Translations under genes and position numbers: made by a program
Shown here: piece by piece, positions 8,843-18,304 of the stretch
Layout of the letters: each line of letters begins with the position of its first letter
Numbering within the stretch: the first letter of the stretch is position 1
From: Sphingomonadaceae bacterium
GTDB taxonomy: Bacteria > Pseudomonadota > Alphaproteobacteria > Sphingomonadales > Sphingomonadaceae
DNA length: 64,000 nucleotides
Direction: 5' to 3'
NCBI GenBank assembly: GCA_024236155.1
Contig: JACKLA010000001.1
Coordinates: 496,001-560,000, forward strand
The notes under the pieces: model-generated
Databases searched by the model: none
What the model was told of the DNA's origin: nothing
The model's input: only the letters and a program-made list of their open reading frames with translations

Positions 8843-9922
8843 ATGTGGCCCTACTTAGCACTTGGCGGGGTGCTTACCTCGCTTGCCATTTTTCGGCTAA
8901 GAAATCAATCAACAAGCTTTGCTTGGGGCATCGTGTTCGTGTTGCTCGTCCTGTTCGTCGGGTTGCGCCACCATGTCGGTATGGACTGGAGCAACTATCT
9001 ACGCATGCTTCACGATGTTCGGGTCTCAGCAAGCTGGTCCGAGGCCTTGATCGTGGCGGAGCCATTTTATGCCATCCTGTTGGCATTTGGGGACTGGACT
9101 GGTGGAGGAATCTATTTAGTCAATCTCATTTCCACCGCGATTGCGCTGGGCGGAATATTCCGGTTCGCCCGCAAAACCCCCGAGCCTTGGCTCGCCCTGC
9201 TTGCGGCGTTTCCTTTCCTCATCGTTGTAATCTGTATGAGCGCCAACCGACAAGCGATTGCGGCTGGCATCATCATGATGGCTGCTGCTAGCTGGTACCG
9301 GATCAGCGTGGTCAGCAAGTGCCTCATCATTCTCCTGGCGGCGCAGTTTCATCAGAGCGCACTTTTGTTCTTTGTGTTTGTCGTACTCGAACTCGGCATC
9401 CCTATTGCAGCGAAGGTTGTCGCGGTAGCTATCACATCCGTGGCAGCGGTGTACTTTCTCCAGACCACCGCGATTGGAGATTATTACCTTCAATCCTATG
9501 CTGGTACTGGTGAAGGTGAGCAGATTGAGGCTGCTGGCGCTTGGATCCACGTATTGATGAACGCTCTACCTGCGGCCTTCTATTTTGCGATGCCCAAAAG
9601 CCGCAAGTTGATATTCCCTGTTCCGTTGCTGAGAAACCTTGCATTTGCCGCAATGGCTACTTTTCCTATGGTGTTCATCGCTTCTGCGGCCGCAGGCCGC
9701 ATTTCGATCTATTGGTTCCCAGTTTCCATTTATGTCTGGGCCGCCCTGCCTGGAACGCTACCGGTTCGTCAGCAGGCGCTGGTGCGGTTGGCGATTTGCG
9801 CCTTGCAGATGACAACCCTATTGGGCTGGCTTTACCTCGCCAACACATCAAGCGCACATATTCCGTATTCAAATGCATTATTCGTCGAGCCGTGGAACTT
9901 GGATATCAGCACCAGTCGCTAA
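8843..9922 (+). CDS. EpsG-like polysaccharide polymerase (membrane protein)
   Basis: The 359-residue protein is hydrophobic throughout with about ten membrane segments. The motif RHHVGMDWSNYLRM resembles the R-x-x-x-G-x-D-x-x-x-Y element of EpsG/Wzy-like polymerases. It would join repeat units in the periplasm. The frame is open from 8741, but the ATG at 8843 starts directly before the first membrane segment (MWPYLALGG). The ribosome site is weak, so the start is uncertain. It is the only rightward gene between two leftward blocks and has lower G+C than the core. Confidence 0.7.
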   Translation: MWPYLALGGVLTSLAIFRLRNQSTSFAWGIVFVLLVLFVGLRHHVGMDWSNYLRMLHDVRVSASWSEALIVAEPFYAILLAFGDWTGGGIYLVNLISTAIALGGIFRFARKTPEPWLALLAAFPFLIVVICMSANRQAIAAGIIMMAAASWYRISVVSKCLIILLAAQFHQSALLFFVFVVLELGIPIAAKVVAVAITSVAAVYFLQTTAIGDYYLQSYAGTGEGEQIEAAGAWIHVLMNALPAAFYFAMPKSRKLIFPVPLLRNLAFAAMATFPMVFIASAAAGRISIYWFPVSIYVWAALPGTLPVRQQALVRLAICALQMTTLLGWLYLANTSSAHIPYSNALFVEPWNLDISTSR

Positions 9923-9941
9923 ATATTCCGGAATATGAGAA

Positions 9942-11354
9942 TCATAATGCAAAACAATCGGTTAGTTGCAAGTGGTCGCCCGGCTCCATGGCTGCCCATG
10001 CTCCACTGAACGCCTGCGCGCGTCGTTTCGGGTCGAGCACGCGGACGATCGCATCGTGCAGCCTCGCTTCATCCTCCACCAGCAGCGGATGGTCGGCATA
10101 GAGCAAGTCGTGCTGGAGCGGCGTCAGGCTGGCCACGATCATTGGCTGGCCCAGCCGCAAGCCATCGGTGAGTACGGTCGAAGGTGTCGTCACCGCGGCC
10201 GAGAATTCGCCCAGTGCGGCATAGGGTAACGTGTCGGGCCAGCGGGTGAAACCGGCCTGCGCGACTGTCGCTTCCAGTCGTTCGCGCTCGGCAGCGGGGA
10301 CCAGTTCGATCTGCGGATGCGGACGCCAGAAGATGCGCGCCGGATCCTGCCCCAGCCTATCGGCCGCGCGGCTCACCCACCGCACGAGTTCGCAATCGGG
10401 TTGTGAACCCGTCGTCGCGAAAGCGGGGTGTTGCAGGTGGGTATAGCTGGTGAGCAGCGCCCAGTCGCCATTGCCGGGCGATACTTCCGGCCGCTTGAGC
10501 GGCAGGTGGGTGCATGTGCCATAGGCTGGCAGGCGCGCCCCGAGCCTCGCGTCGGCACCGCTGGGGAATACGGCGACATCGGACAGGCCGGCGAACGCCC
10601 AGCCGATATTGGTTCCGTGGACAAGGTGGACTGTGCGCGTTCCGGTGTGCTGCATCGCCTGTTCGAGCTGCGACAGGTCTCCGGTACCGGTATGCGCGAA
10701 CAGTGCATGGCGGATTTGTAGCCCGCCTGTCGCATTGCACCACCAGCGGGCGTGCGCCGCGCCCAGTGCCATGCGGAAGGCGATGGCAAGGCGATCACGG
10801 AAGCCGAGGGGCGCGGCATAGCGGCTCGTCTCGCCGATCCCGCTTGCCAGCAGGGCGACCGCGCGCGGAAGCGAGGCCAGCGTGGTCGCCAGGGACAGCG
10901 GGCGGATATAGTGCGCCCCGGCGATCGAGCCGACGGGATCGAACCGGTGGGCAGCTTCGCCCAGCGCGGCCGTGGGGCGTCCGGGGATCAGGATCGGCTT
11001 GGCATGTGCGTCGTACCGGGCGAGCGCATCGCGCAAGTGCCGGGTGCGCGTGCTGTCCTCTCCATGGGTGGCAAAAACGGTTTCGCCCTGCGCCAGGACG
11101 AGGCGGGCTTTCGTCGGCGACGTTCCGCCATGGCGCAGCACAAGGGTCACCAGCGTCACCAGCGCAATCATGCTCGCCGCGATCTGTGCCAGCGTGTTGC
11201 CTGTGACGGTGCGGCCACCGGCAATCTGCTGGAAATGCATCGCTGAATGGCCCGCGAGCTCCAGTTGCCATAGCGGTTGCCCAACGCGCTCGACCGCGCG
11301 GCTGGTGCATGCCGTTGCGTCGATCACCGGGTCGAGTTGCGTTTCCTCAGCCAC
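9942..11354 (-). CDS. Capsule-type biosynthesis protein of unknown function, possibly GT-B fold
   Basis: This 470-residue protein follows the pyruvyl transferase with an 8-base overlap; I chose the GTG at 11354 because the longer frame lies inside the upstream gene. Residues from the first third are hydrophobic in one stretch (AASMIALVTLVTLVL). The C-terminal part has WRPHPQIELVPAAERERL and TTPSTVLTDGLRLGQPMI, which recall the donor-binding half of GT-B or capsule KpsC/KpsS-like proteins. I do not recognise the family securely. Its position suggests a role in the same polysaccharide. Confidence 0.5.
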   Translation of the reverse strand: MAEETQLDPVIDATACTSRAVERVGQPLWQLELAGHSAMHFQQIAGGRTVTGNTLAQIAASMIALVTLVTLVLRHGGTSPTKARLVLAQGETVFATHGEDSTRTRHLRDALARYDAHAKPILIPGRPTAALGEAAHRFDPVGSIAGAHYIRPLSLATTLASLPRAVALLASGIGETSRYAAPLGFRDRLAIAFRMALGAAHARWWCNATGGLQIRHALFAHTGTGDLSQLEQAMQHTGTRTVHLVHGTNIGWAFAGLSDVAVFPSGADARLGARLPAYGTCTHLPLKRPEVSPGNGDWALLTSYTHLQHPAFATTGSQPDCELVRWVSRAADRLGQDPARIFWRPHPQIELVPAAERERLEATVAQAGFTRWPDTLPYAALGEFSAAVTTPSTVLTDGLRLGQPMIVASLTPLQHDLLYADHPLLVEDEARLHDAIVRVLDPKRRAQAFSGAWAAMEPGDHLQLTDCFAL

Positions 11355-12369
11355 CGCGAACCGTGGATGCGATGTCCGTGAACAATTGCTCCATCGCACC
11401 GCGCCCCTGCTCGAGGAAGCGGGTAAGGCTCGCCTCCTCATCGCCATGCCAGCGACCGGCCCGGTCGAGCAGTGCGCGGTCGATGGTGGCGATGTCGGCA
11501 ACTGCGCGCCAAGGTTCGAGACCGGCATCGCGCAGGGTCGCCTCGATCTTGTGGGTGTTCGACCCGATGGCGAGCAAGGGCGTCATCGCCCCGAGCGCGA
11601 AGATCATCATGTGGAACCGCCCGGTGACGATCAGCTCTTTCGATGCCACCTGCGCGGTGAAATCGTCGCGCCCGGCTATCTGCTTGCGATAATCCTGCAA
11701 GGTTGCACGCATTGCATCGCGGGCATGTGCCGGGCGCAGCAAGGCGGCGATACCCGGGTCATATCGCTTGAGCCAGCGCAGCAGCTCCATCGGGCGCGGC
11801 GATAGCTGCACGATCGGCAGCGGATCGGCGCCAAGCGCCCACATCCTGCGATAGAGCGCCAGCGCTTTCGGCCCCTGCACGCTGTCGCAATAGCCCACGC
11901 CGGACCGGGAGTCGGCGCGTTGCGGGCGGTGATAGAGGGCGAGGTCGGGTATCCGGCGCGTGGCCACACCATGCCCTGCCAGTTCTGCCTCGCTCGCGCT
12001 TTCGCGCACGGTGACGATGTCGAACGCTGCGAGCTTTTCCAGGCTCTCGCCGGAATTTGCCTGCCATGTCGTGTTGAGCAGGAACGCCCGCTTGCCATGG
12101 CTCCTGGCATGGGGTCCGGCGGCAAGCAGCTTCTGCCCGGCGGGCCGGTCGTGGTGGATCGTGCCTTCACCGTTGACCATCACGCAGTCTGCGTCGTCGA
12201 TAGCTGCGGTGATTGCCGGATCGGCCTGCCAGTCATGATGCGCCGGGCTGCGCGCGGTGATTTCGATCCCGTTGGCTGCGCATAGCGCGTCCACCGTGCC
12301 GATCACGCTGGTGCAACCGTGATGCCGGTCGACCCGCGTATCGTTGAGCAGGACCGCGCGGATCGTCAC
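11347..12369 (-). CDS. Polysaccharide pyruvyl transferase family protein
   Basis: The 340-residue protein has the features of the pyruvyl transferase family: an N-terminal GT-B-like half with MVNGEGTIHHD and a C-terminal TGRFHMMIFALG motif, then AIGSNTHKIE. Enzymes of this family add pyruvate ketals from phosphoenolpyruvate to sugars, giving acidic polysaccharides. The frame opens with a TTG at 12390, but the GTG at 12369 has a better-spaced ribosome site (GAGAAACGGG). It follows the sugar dehydrogenase by 24 bases. Confidence 0.8.
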   Translation of the reverse strand: MTIRAVLLNDTRVDRHHGCTSVIGTVDALCAANGIEITARSPAHHDWQADPAITAAIDDADCVMVNGEGTIHHDRPAGQKLLAAGPHARSHGKRAFLLNTTWQANSGESLEKLAAFDIVTVRESASEAELAGHGVATRRIPDLALYHRPQRADSRSGVGYCDSVQGPKALALYRRMWALGADPLPIVQLSPRPMELLRWLKRYDPGIAALLRPAHARDAMRATLQDYRKQIAGRDDFTAQVASKELIVTGRFHMMIFALGAMTPLLAIGSNTHKIEATLRDAGLEPWRAVADIATIDRALLDRAGRWHGDEEASLTRFLEQGRGAMEQLFTDIASTVRGG

Positions 12370-12393
12370 AACCCGTTTCTCACAGCCCAATCC

Positions 12394-13671
12394 TCACAGG
12401 CGTCCGTCGCTTTCTTCCCGCGCGAACAGGCCCTTGGCATCGAAGAACACCGCGCCATCCTTGCCGAAGCCGCGCACTTTGTCAGCGCCCATATCGGCAA
12501 ACTGGTGGTGCCCGACGGCGAGGAGGACAGCGTCATAGGTGCCCGGGACAGGGGGCTGGGCAAGCGGGCGAATGCCGAATTCATGTTCCGCCTCGTCGGC
12601 ATCGATCCATGGGTCGTAGACGTCGACATTGGCGTTGAATTCGCGCAGCCGGTCGATCACGCCTGCAACCTTGGAATTGCGCAGGTCGGGGCAGTTTTCC
12701 TTGAAGGTCAGGCCCAGCACCAGCACCCGCGCGTCAGCCACCGGCATGCGGCGCCCCAGCATCAGGTGGACGACCCGTTCGGCAAGGTAGGCGCTCATCG
12801 AATCGTTCACCCGCCGCCCGGCCAGGATCACTTCGGCGTGGTGGCCGACCTGCTGCGCGCGGTGGGTCAGGTAATAGGGATCGACGCCGATGCAGTGCCC
12901 GCCGACGAGGCCGGGGCGGAAGGGCAGGAAGTTCCACTTCGTGCCCGCCGCTTCCAGCACGTCGCGCGTGTCGAGGCCCAGCCTGTCGAACAGGATCGCC
13001 AGCTCGTTGATCAGCGCGATGTTGACGTCGCGCTGGGTGTTCTCGATCACCTTGGCGGCTTCGGCGACCTCGATCGAGCTGGTCTTGTGCGTTCCCGCAG
13101 TCACCACCTCGGCATATAGCGCATCGACCGCATCGGCGACTTCGGGTGTCGAGCCACTGGTCACCTTGACGATGGTCGCCAGCCGACGTTCCTTGTCGCC
13201 CGGATTGATCCGTTCAGGGCTGTAGCCGGTGAAGAAATCCACGTTGTGGGTGAGACCCGAGACGCGCTCGAGCACCGGCACGCACACCTCGCGTGTTGCG
13301 CCGGGGTAGACGGTCGATTCGTAAATCACCACCGCCCCACGTTTCAGCGCGCTGCCGACCGTTTCCGATGCCTTCACTAGCGGGGTGAGATCAGGCCGGT
13401 TGGCGTCGTCGATCGGGGTCGGGACGGTTACAATGAACACATCGCATTGCGCCAGATCCGCCGGATCGCAGCTATAGGTGAGCTGTGTGGCGGCGGCGAG
13501 ATCCTCCGCCTCGACCTCCAGCGTCTCGTCCACGCCGCGCGCAAGATCGGCGACGCGGTCGGCGCGAATGTCGAAACCGATGACCTTGCGCTTCTTGCCG
13601 AACTCGACCGCAACCGGCAGGCCGACATAGCCGAGGCCAATCACCGCAATCGTCTTACCCGTAAGGTCCAT
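12394..13671 (-). CDS. Nucleotide-sugar dehydrogenase (UDP-HexNAc/UDP-Glc 6-dehydrogenase type)
   Basis: The 425-residue protein has an N-terminal Rossmann motif (VIGLGYVGLPVA), the YESTVYPG central segment and the catalytic Cys in GGHCIGVDPYYL, with GLTFKENCPDLRNSK in the C-terminal domain. That combination is closest to the TviB/WbpO-like branch acting on UDP-N-acetylhexosamines rather than plain UDP-glucose dehydrogenase, though the substrate is inferred. It supplies a uronic acid donor to the polysaccharide and heads the second leftward block. Confidence 0.9.
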   Translation of the reverse strand: MDLTGKTIAVIGLGYVGLPVAVEFGKKRKVIGFDIRADRVADLARGVDETLEVEAEDLAAATQLTYSCDPADLAQCDVFIVTVPTPIDDANRPDLTPLVKASETVGSALKRGAVVIYESTVYPGATREVCVPVLERVSGLTHNVDFFTGYSPERINPGDKERRLATIVKVTSGSTPEVADAVDALYAEVVTAGTHKTSSIEVAEAAKVIENTQRDVNIALINELAILFDRLGLDTRDVLEAAGTKWNFLPFRPGLVGGHCIGVDPYYLTHRAQQVGHHAEVILAGRRVNDSMSAYLAERVVHLMLGRRMPVADARVLVLGLTFKENCPDLRNSKVAGVIDRLREFNANVDVYDPWIDADEAEHEFGIRPLAQPPVPGTYDAVLLAVGHHQFADMGADKVRGFGKDGAVFFDAKGLFAREESDGRL

Positions 13672-13886
13672 CGCACACCCTGATTCAAAATTTTACCTCG
13701 GCAATGGCGCGGATTCCAGCACCTCAGCCGACAGCGCGCTGCGTTGGGGAAGCGCGTCAGTGCAGTCAAGGGTGCATTCATCTGTCGTGCCACAACAGCC
13801 CAGCCTCTTGACATGGGTCGCTTCGGACCCGAAACGCCGCCGCGGTCGCAATCTGGCCGGAAATCGATGGACCGAGCTTCCCCCCG
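13672..13886. promoter_or_regulatory. Divergent promoter region, sugar dehydrogenase / O-antigen ligase operon
   Basis: This 215-base gap must carry promoters for both flanking blocks. A TTGACA hexamer is followed 17 bases later by GAAACG, reading right, which could serve the ligase operon; the -10 match is poor. No other signal was recognised. Confidence 0.35.
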
Positions 13887-15281
13887 ATGAGAATCATCCG
13901 CAGCGATAATCCCGGCGCCATAAGGCATGGCTGGGTCGCCTTGGCATTGCTGGCGATCATCGTCTGTGCGCTGGGCGGCAGCTCGCGGGCGGATGCCGCG
14001 CAGCTGGTCGGCCTGCGCCCGCTCGCCGCACTGATGCTGGTCCCCGCTATTTACTGGCTCGATCGTGAGAAATTGCGCGATGTCAGGACGCCGCTTTTCC
14101 TGCTGCTTGCCCTCGCGGGCTGGATGGCGATCCAGATCATCCCGCTGCCGCCCCTGCTGTGGCAATCGCTGCCCGGGCGCGAACCGCTGGCTGAAATGGG
14201 GGCCGCACTGGGTGTTGCCGACATCTGGCGCCCCATTTCGATGGTCCCGGCGCGCACGCTCAACGCGCTTGGCAGCCTGGTCGTCCCGATTGCCGGATTG
14301 CTGCTGGTTGCCGCATCGGGCATTTCGCGCCGCAACCTGCTGCTGCTGCTGATCGGCATTGGTTCGATCAATGCATGCCTCGGTATCCTGCAGGTGATCA
14401 GCGAGAGGTCGGGGCCGCTCTATTTCTATGCGATCACCAATTTTGGTTCGCCGGTGGGCCTGTTTGCCAACCACAACCATGCCGCCGTGCTCTCTGCGCT
14501 CACCCTGGTCCTGATTGCCTATTGCGCGACCATGCCGGAGATCGGCTTTGCCCGCAGCATGCCGCGGATCGGTTTCGCCGCGCTCTATATCGTGGTCCTG
14601 ATCGCGGCGCTTATCGGCGGATCGCGCGCGGGCCTGCTGACCACCATCGTCGCACTTCTGGCGAGCGCGGTGATGCTGTGGCTCGAATTGCGCCGGGCGA
14701 AACGGAGGCGGATGCGCGCGAACGAGCCGGAGACGCGCTTGCTGAAGCCGGGGGTTGTACTGGGTGTGGCGCTCGCAGCACTGGTCGCCATGATCGCAGC
14801 CTTCGCCTTGGCCGATCGCATCCCGGCGGTCGAGCGTTTGACCGCAAGCGGTACGTTCGAGGACTTGCGCTGGGGGCTGCTGCCTACGCTGCGCGAAATG
14901 GCGCTGACCTATGGCCTGTTTGGCAGCGGGTTCGGCTCGTTCGAGGAGGTCTACCACATCCACGAGCCCGACGCGCTGATGCTCGCCTCCTATGTGAACA
15001 TGGCGCATAATGACTGGGCGCAGCTGGTGATCGAAGGCGGCATCCCGGTCGTCCTGATCGTGATGGCGCTGCTTGCCTGGCTGCTGCGATCGCTGCGCGC
15101 GGTGCTGGGGAGCGGTGAAGCGGGTGTGACGCGGCTGCTGCTGTGGCTGTCGGTCGGCGCGATCATCCTGTTCGGTAGCCTTGTCGATTATCCTTTGCGC
15201 ACACCGCTCTTCCAGCTTGCGGCGATCTGGCTGGCTGCGCTGTTCGCGCTCGAACGCGGCGCTTATCGCGAAGAACGCTAG
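13887..15281 (+). CDS. O-antigen ligase/polymerase family membrane protein (Wzy_C)
   Basis: The 464-residue protein has about twelve membrane segments and a large external loop. GLFANHNHAAVL and MAHNDWAQLVIEGGI match conserved elements of the O-antigen ligase/Wzy_C family. It could polymerise repeat units or ligate glycan to an acceptor. The cluster therefore has two candidate polymerases, this one and the EpsG-like gene. It leads a rightward operon with the export genes. Confidence 0.85.
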   Translation: MRIIRSDNPGAIRHGWVALALLAIIVCALGGSSRADAAQLVGLRPLAALMLVPAIYWLDREKLRDVRTPLFLLLALAGWMAIQIIPLPPLLWQSLPGREPLAEMGAALGVADIWRPISMVPARTLNALGSLVVPIAGLLLVAASGISRRNLLLLLIGIGSINACLGILQVISERSGPLYFYAITNFGSPVGLFANHNHAAVLSALTLVLIAYCATMPEIGFARSMPRIGFAALYIVVLIAALIGGSRAGLLTTIVALLASAVMLWLELRRAKRRRMRANEPETRLLKPGVVLGVALAALVAMIAAFALADRIPAVERLTASGTFEDLRWGLLPTLREMALTYGLFGSGFGSFEEVYHIHEPDALMLASYVNMAHNDWAQLVIEGGIPVVLIVMALLAWLLRSLRAVLGSGEAGVTRLLLWLSVGAIILFGSLVDYPLRTPLFQLAAIWLAALFALERGAYREER

Positions 15282-15396
15282 CGGTGGGGCGGCGAGATGT
15301 GTCTTGAACGCAATGCCATGTTCCGGGCAGTTCGTTGCCAGCAGAAACAGCTTTCACTATGGTCAGGCCGACGGTAAGGCCTTCGGTAGCGGGGAT

Positions 15397-16119
15397 ATGA
15401 AGGGTCTGATGACAGGAATTACCAGCAAATTGAGTGTCATGCTGGCGGCCATGCTGGCACTTTCCGCCTGCGCGAAGGACCGCTCGGTCGGGTTGTCGCC
15501 TGATATTCAGGTTGCGCAGTTGTCCGAATTGCCCGCGCCCGCTGGGGTCAGGGCCTATACGGTTGGCAGCCAGGAACGGATCGAGGTGACCGTGCTCGAT
15601 GCCGAACCGCTCAGCGGAACCTACCTCACCGATGCAGAGGGCTATATTGCCTTCCCGCTCGTCGGCGACCTCTTTGTTGGCGGCAAGACCCCGAACCAGA
15701 TCGCCCAGATGATCGCCGACCGGTTGCGCGGCGAATATATCGTCAACCCGCAGGTGCGCGTCCGTCCGGCCGAATTGCCGACCCCGTCGATTTCGATTGG
15801 CGGCGAAGTCGTCCAGCCGGGCACTTATCCCGCAGCGACTTCGCAGACGCTGATCCGCGCGATCAACAATGCCGGCGGCCTCGATGAATATGCCAAGTCC
15901 GACGATGTGCTGGTGATGCGCACCGTTGGCGGCCAGCGTTATATCGGCGTGTTCAACATCGAGGGCATCCAGCGCGGGAATTATCCCGATCCGATGATCT
16001 ACCCGGGTGACATAGTGACCGTCGGGGATTCCCCGTCTCGCCGAACGCTGGAGAGCGTCCTCCAGTTCATTCCACTGTTGTCGACCAGTGCGATCCTGAT
16101 CGATCGCACGTTCAACTGA
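15397..16119 (+). CDS. Polysaccharide export lipoprotein (Wza/BexD-like)
   Basis: The 240-residue protein has a lipoprotein signal with lipobox LSAC (Cys within residues 20-30), then a polysaccharide export domain (YTVGSQERIEVTVLDAEPLSGTY) and a SLBB-like domain (SIGGEVVQPGTYP). It would form the outer-membrane exit channel. I chose the ATG at 15397, with AGCGGGG upstream; the ATG at 15409 is nearly as good. The gene lacks the long C-terminal part of E. coli Wza and corresponds to the short family. The Wzc-type gene follows 13 bases later. Confidence 0.88.
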   Translation: MKGLMTGITSKLSVMLAAMLALSACAKDRSVGLSPDIQVAQLSELPAPAGVRAYTVGSQERIEVTVLDAEPLSGTYLTDAEGYIAFPLVGDLFVGGKTPNQIAQMIADRLRGEYIVNPQVRVRPAELPTPSISIGGEVVQPGTYPAATSQTLIRAINNAGGLDEYAKSDDVLVMRTVGGQRYIGVFNIEGIQRGNYPDPMIYPGDIVTVGDSPSRRTLESVLQFIPLLSTSAILIDRTFN

Positions 16120-16132
16120 TCGCGAGTCCGAA

Positions 16133-18304
16133 ATGAGCAAGACCACGACAACCGATGGCGACTATCCGACCGTGACCGCAGTCGGCGACGATGGTGGCTC
16201 GGAAACCTTCGGCCTCGACCTCGAACGGTTTTATATTCAGGCGCTCAACCAGCGGTTCTGGATTCTCGGGATTATCGCACTGGGGTTGCTGGCAGGCTTG
16301 CTTGCCACGCTGCTTTCGACCGAACTGTTCCGCTCGACCGCCCGGATCGAGATTTCGCGCGTTACGGCAAATGTCACCGAGGCAGAGCCGATCGAACTCG
16401 AGTCGCGCGGCGCGGACATCCAGTATTTCAACACGCAATACGAACTGCTGGAATCGAAGTTTCTTGCCCAGCGCGTGATCGATGCCGGCAACCTTGCGCG
16501 TGACGAGGAATTCCTTTCCGCCTTCGAACTCGACAAGGGCGGCGAAGTGCCCGAATCGCGGATCGAGCGCATCCTGCTCGCCAATGTCCAGATCGAGCCG
16601 GTACCCAATTCCAGCCTGGTCGATATCCGTTTCTCCAGCCCGGCGAAGCAGGTTTCGGCGGATCTTGCGAACCTGTGGGCGCAGGAATTCCTCGATGCGA
16701 ACTACCAGAAACGCTTTGGTGCCAATGTCGAGGCGCGCGAATTCCTCGAGGAACAGATCGAGGAACTGCGTGAGCGCCTTGCCCTGTCGGAAAAGGAACT
16801 GATCGACTACGCCAATGCCAACGAGATCGTCATTCTCGACACTGGCGGTGAAGGTGAGGACGGAACCGAGAAGAGCACCAGCACGCTTGTCGGTTCGGAA
16901 CTTGCCGCGCTGAATACGGCGCTGGCGGAAGCGACCACCCGGCGGATCGCTGCGGAATCGGCCCTGCGCGCGGGGACACGAAACGAAGCTGGCGCGGCGG
17001 CTTCTGCAGGCCTTCGCAGCAAGCTGGCCGAAGCGCAGTCGCAACTGGCCGAGCTGCGGTCCAAATTCGGTCCCGGCTATCCTGAGATCAAGGCCAAGGA
17101 AGCCGAGATCGCTTCGCTGAGGCAGGCGCTGAGCGGCGAGAGCACGATCGACAATCGCGATGCGCAGGCGGCCTTCCGCAAGGCCTCGCTCGAAGAGCAG
17201 CAGCTTCGTTCGCGGCTCAATGCGGTCAAGGGCAACTTCCTCGGCCAGCAGAACCAGTCGATCCAGTACGGCATCCTCAAGCGTGAGGTCGATACCAACC
17301 GCCAGCTCTACGAGGCCCTGCTGCAGCGCTTCAAGGAACTCGAAGCGGCCGGTGCGGGCAAGAACAACATGACGTTGATCGATGCCGCAGAACCGGCTGC
17401 AGGCCCCTATGCGCCGTCGCTGATCCGCAACCTGCTGATCGGGCTCGTCCTGTCATTGGTGGCGGCCGCAGCGCTGGTCTACCTGCGTGAGACGATGGAC
17501 CAGACAGTGCGCGACCCGAACGATGTTCGCCGCCGCCTCGGACTTGCGCCGATCGGGCTTATCCCGCGGGTCGATTCGGACGATATCGTGGCCGATATCG
17601 AACAGCGCAGCTCGGAAATTTCCGAAGCCTATGCCGCCGCGCGCACCAACCTCGCCTTCCTCACGCCCAATGGCGCGCCGAAGACGCTCATGCTTACTTC
17701 GACCCGCCCGAACGAGGGCAAGTCGATTTCGTCGGTCGCACTCGCGCGCAGCTTTACCCAGCTCGGCAAGAAGGTGCTGCTGATCGACGCCGATTTGCGC
17801 CATTCGGGGCTGAGCGATTTCATCGGGGTCGATGCCGATCCGAACCACGGTCTCAGCGCGGTGCTGTCGGGCAACAATGGCGAGCTAAGTTCGGCAATCG
17901 TGCCGGTCCAGCCGCATGGCTTCGACCTGCTACCGACCGGGCACAAGCCGCCCAACCCGGTGGAGCTGCTCGCCAGTGACCGGCTCGCGCAGGTCGTCCG
18001 GCAAGCTGCCGAACAATACGATCAGGTCATCGTCGATGGCGCTCCGGTTCTCGGCCTTGCCGACGCGCTCGAAGTGTCGAAGGCGGTCGATGGCGTGCTC
18101 TATGTGATCGAGTCGAACGGCGTGAACATCCGCGCGATCGAAAATGCGCTCAGCCGCCTGCGCTCGGCCAACGCGCATGTCTTCGGCGCACTGGTCACCA
18201 AGCTCGACGAGCGCAACTCCACCTACGGCTACGGCTACGGCTATGGCTATGGCTACGGCTATGGTTATGGATACGGCGATGGTGCGGACGCGAAACCGGC
18301 GTAA
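16133..18304 (+). CDS. Wzc-type polysaccharide co-polymerase / tyrosine autokinase with (Tyr-Gly)9 tail
   Basis: The 723-residue protein has a Wzz-type N-terminal region with a membrane segment (about residues 40-60), long coiled-coil-prone periplasmic helices, a second membrane segment near residue 430, then a BY-kinase domain: Walker A in TRPNEGKS, Walker A' in LLIDADLR and Walker B-like VIVDGAPVLGLADAL. The C-terminus carries nine Tyr-Gly pairs, the expected site of tyrosine autophosphorylation. The kinase controls chain length and export with the Wza-type protein upstream. Its stop overlaps the start of the next gene by 26 bases. Confidence 0.92.
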   Translation: MSKTTTTDGDYPTVTAVGDDGGSETFGLDLERFYIQALNQRFWILGIIALGLLAGLLATLLSTELFRSTARIEISRVTANVTEAEPIELESRGADIQYFNTQYELLESKFLAQRVIDAGNLARDEEFLSAFELDKGGEVPESRIERILLANVQIEPVPNSSLVDIRFSSPAKQVSADLANLWAQEFLDANYQKRFGANVEAREFLEEQIEELRERLALSEKELIDYANANEIVILDTGGEGEDGTEKSTSTLVGSELAALNTALAEATTRRIAAESALRAGTRNEAGAAASAGLRSKLAEAQSQLAELRSKFGPGYPEIKAKEAEIASLRQALSGESTIDNRDAQAAFRKASLEEQQLRSRLNAVKGNFLGQQNQSIQYGILKREVDTNRQLYEALLQRFKELEAAGAGKNNMTLIDAAEPAAGPYAPSLIRNLLIGLVLSLVAAAALVYLRETMDQTVRDPNDVRRRLGLAPIGLIPRVDSDDIVADIEQRSSEISEAYAAARTNLAFLTPNGAPKTLMLTSTRPNEGKSISSVALARSFTQLGKKVLLIDADLRHSGLSDFIGVDADPNHGLSAVLSGNNGELSSAIVPVQPHGFDLLPTGHKPPNPVELLASDRLAQVVRQAAEQYDQVIVDGAPVLGLADALEVSKAVDGVLYVIESNGVNIRAIENALSRLRSANAHVFGALVTKLDERNSTYGYGYGYGYGYGYGYGYGDGADAKPA
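18224..18277 (+). repeat. Tandem hexamer repeat, nine units, encoding (Tyr-Gly)9
   Basis: Nine consecutive units of TAYGGN (TAC/TAT followed by GGC/GGT/GGA) lie at the end of the Wzc-type kinase gene. Codons are mixed at the wobble positions, so the repeat is old or selected at protein level. Slippage by one unit would stay in frame and alter the number of phosphorylatable tyrosines. Confidence 0.9.

Noticed and set aside
13641..15008. 455-codon leftward open frame
   Set aside because: Antisense shadow of the O-antigen ligase gene; its product is rich in Gln/Arg/His and has no domain.
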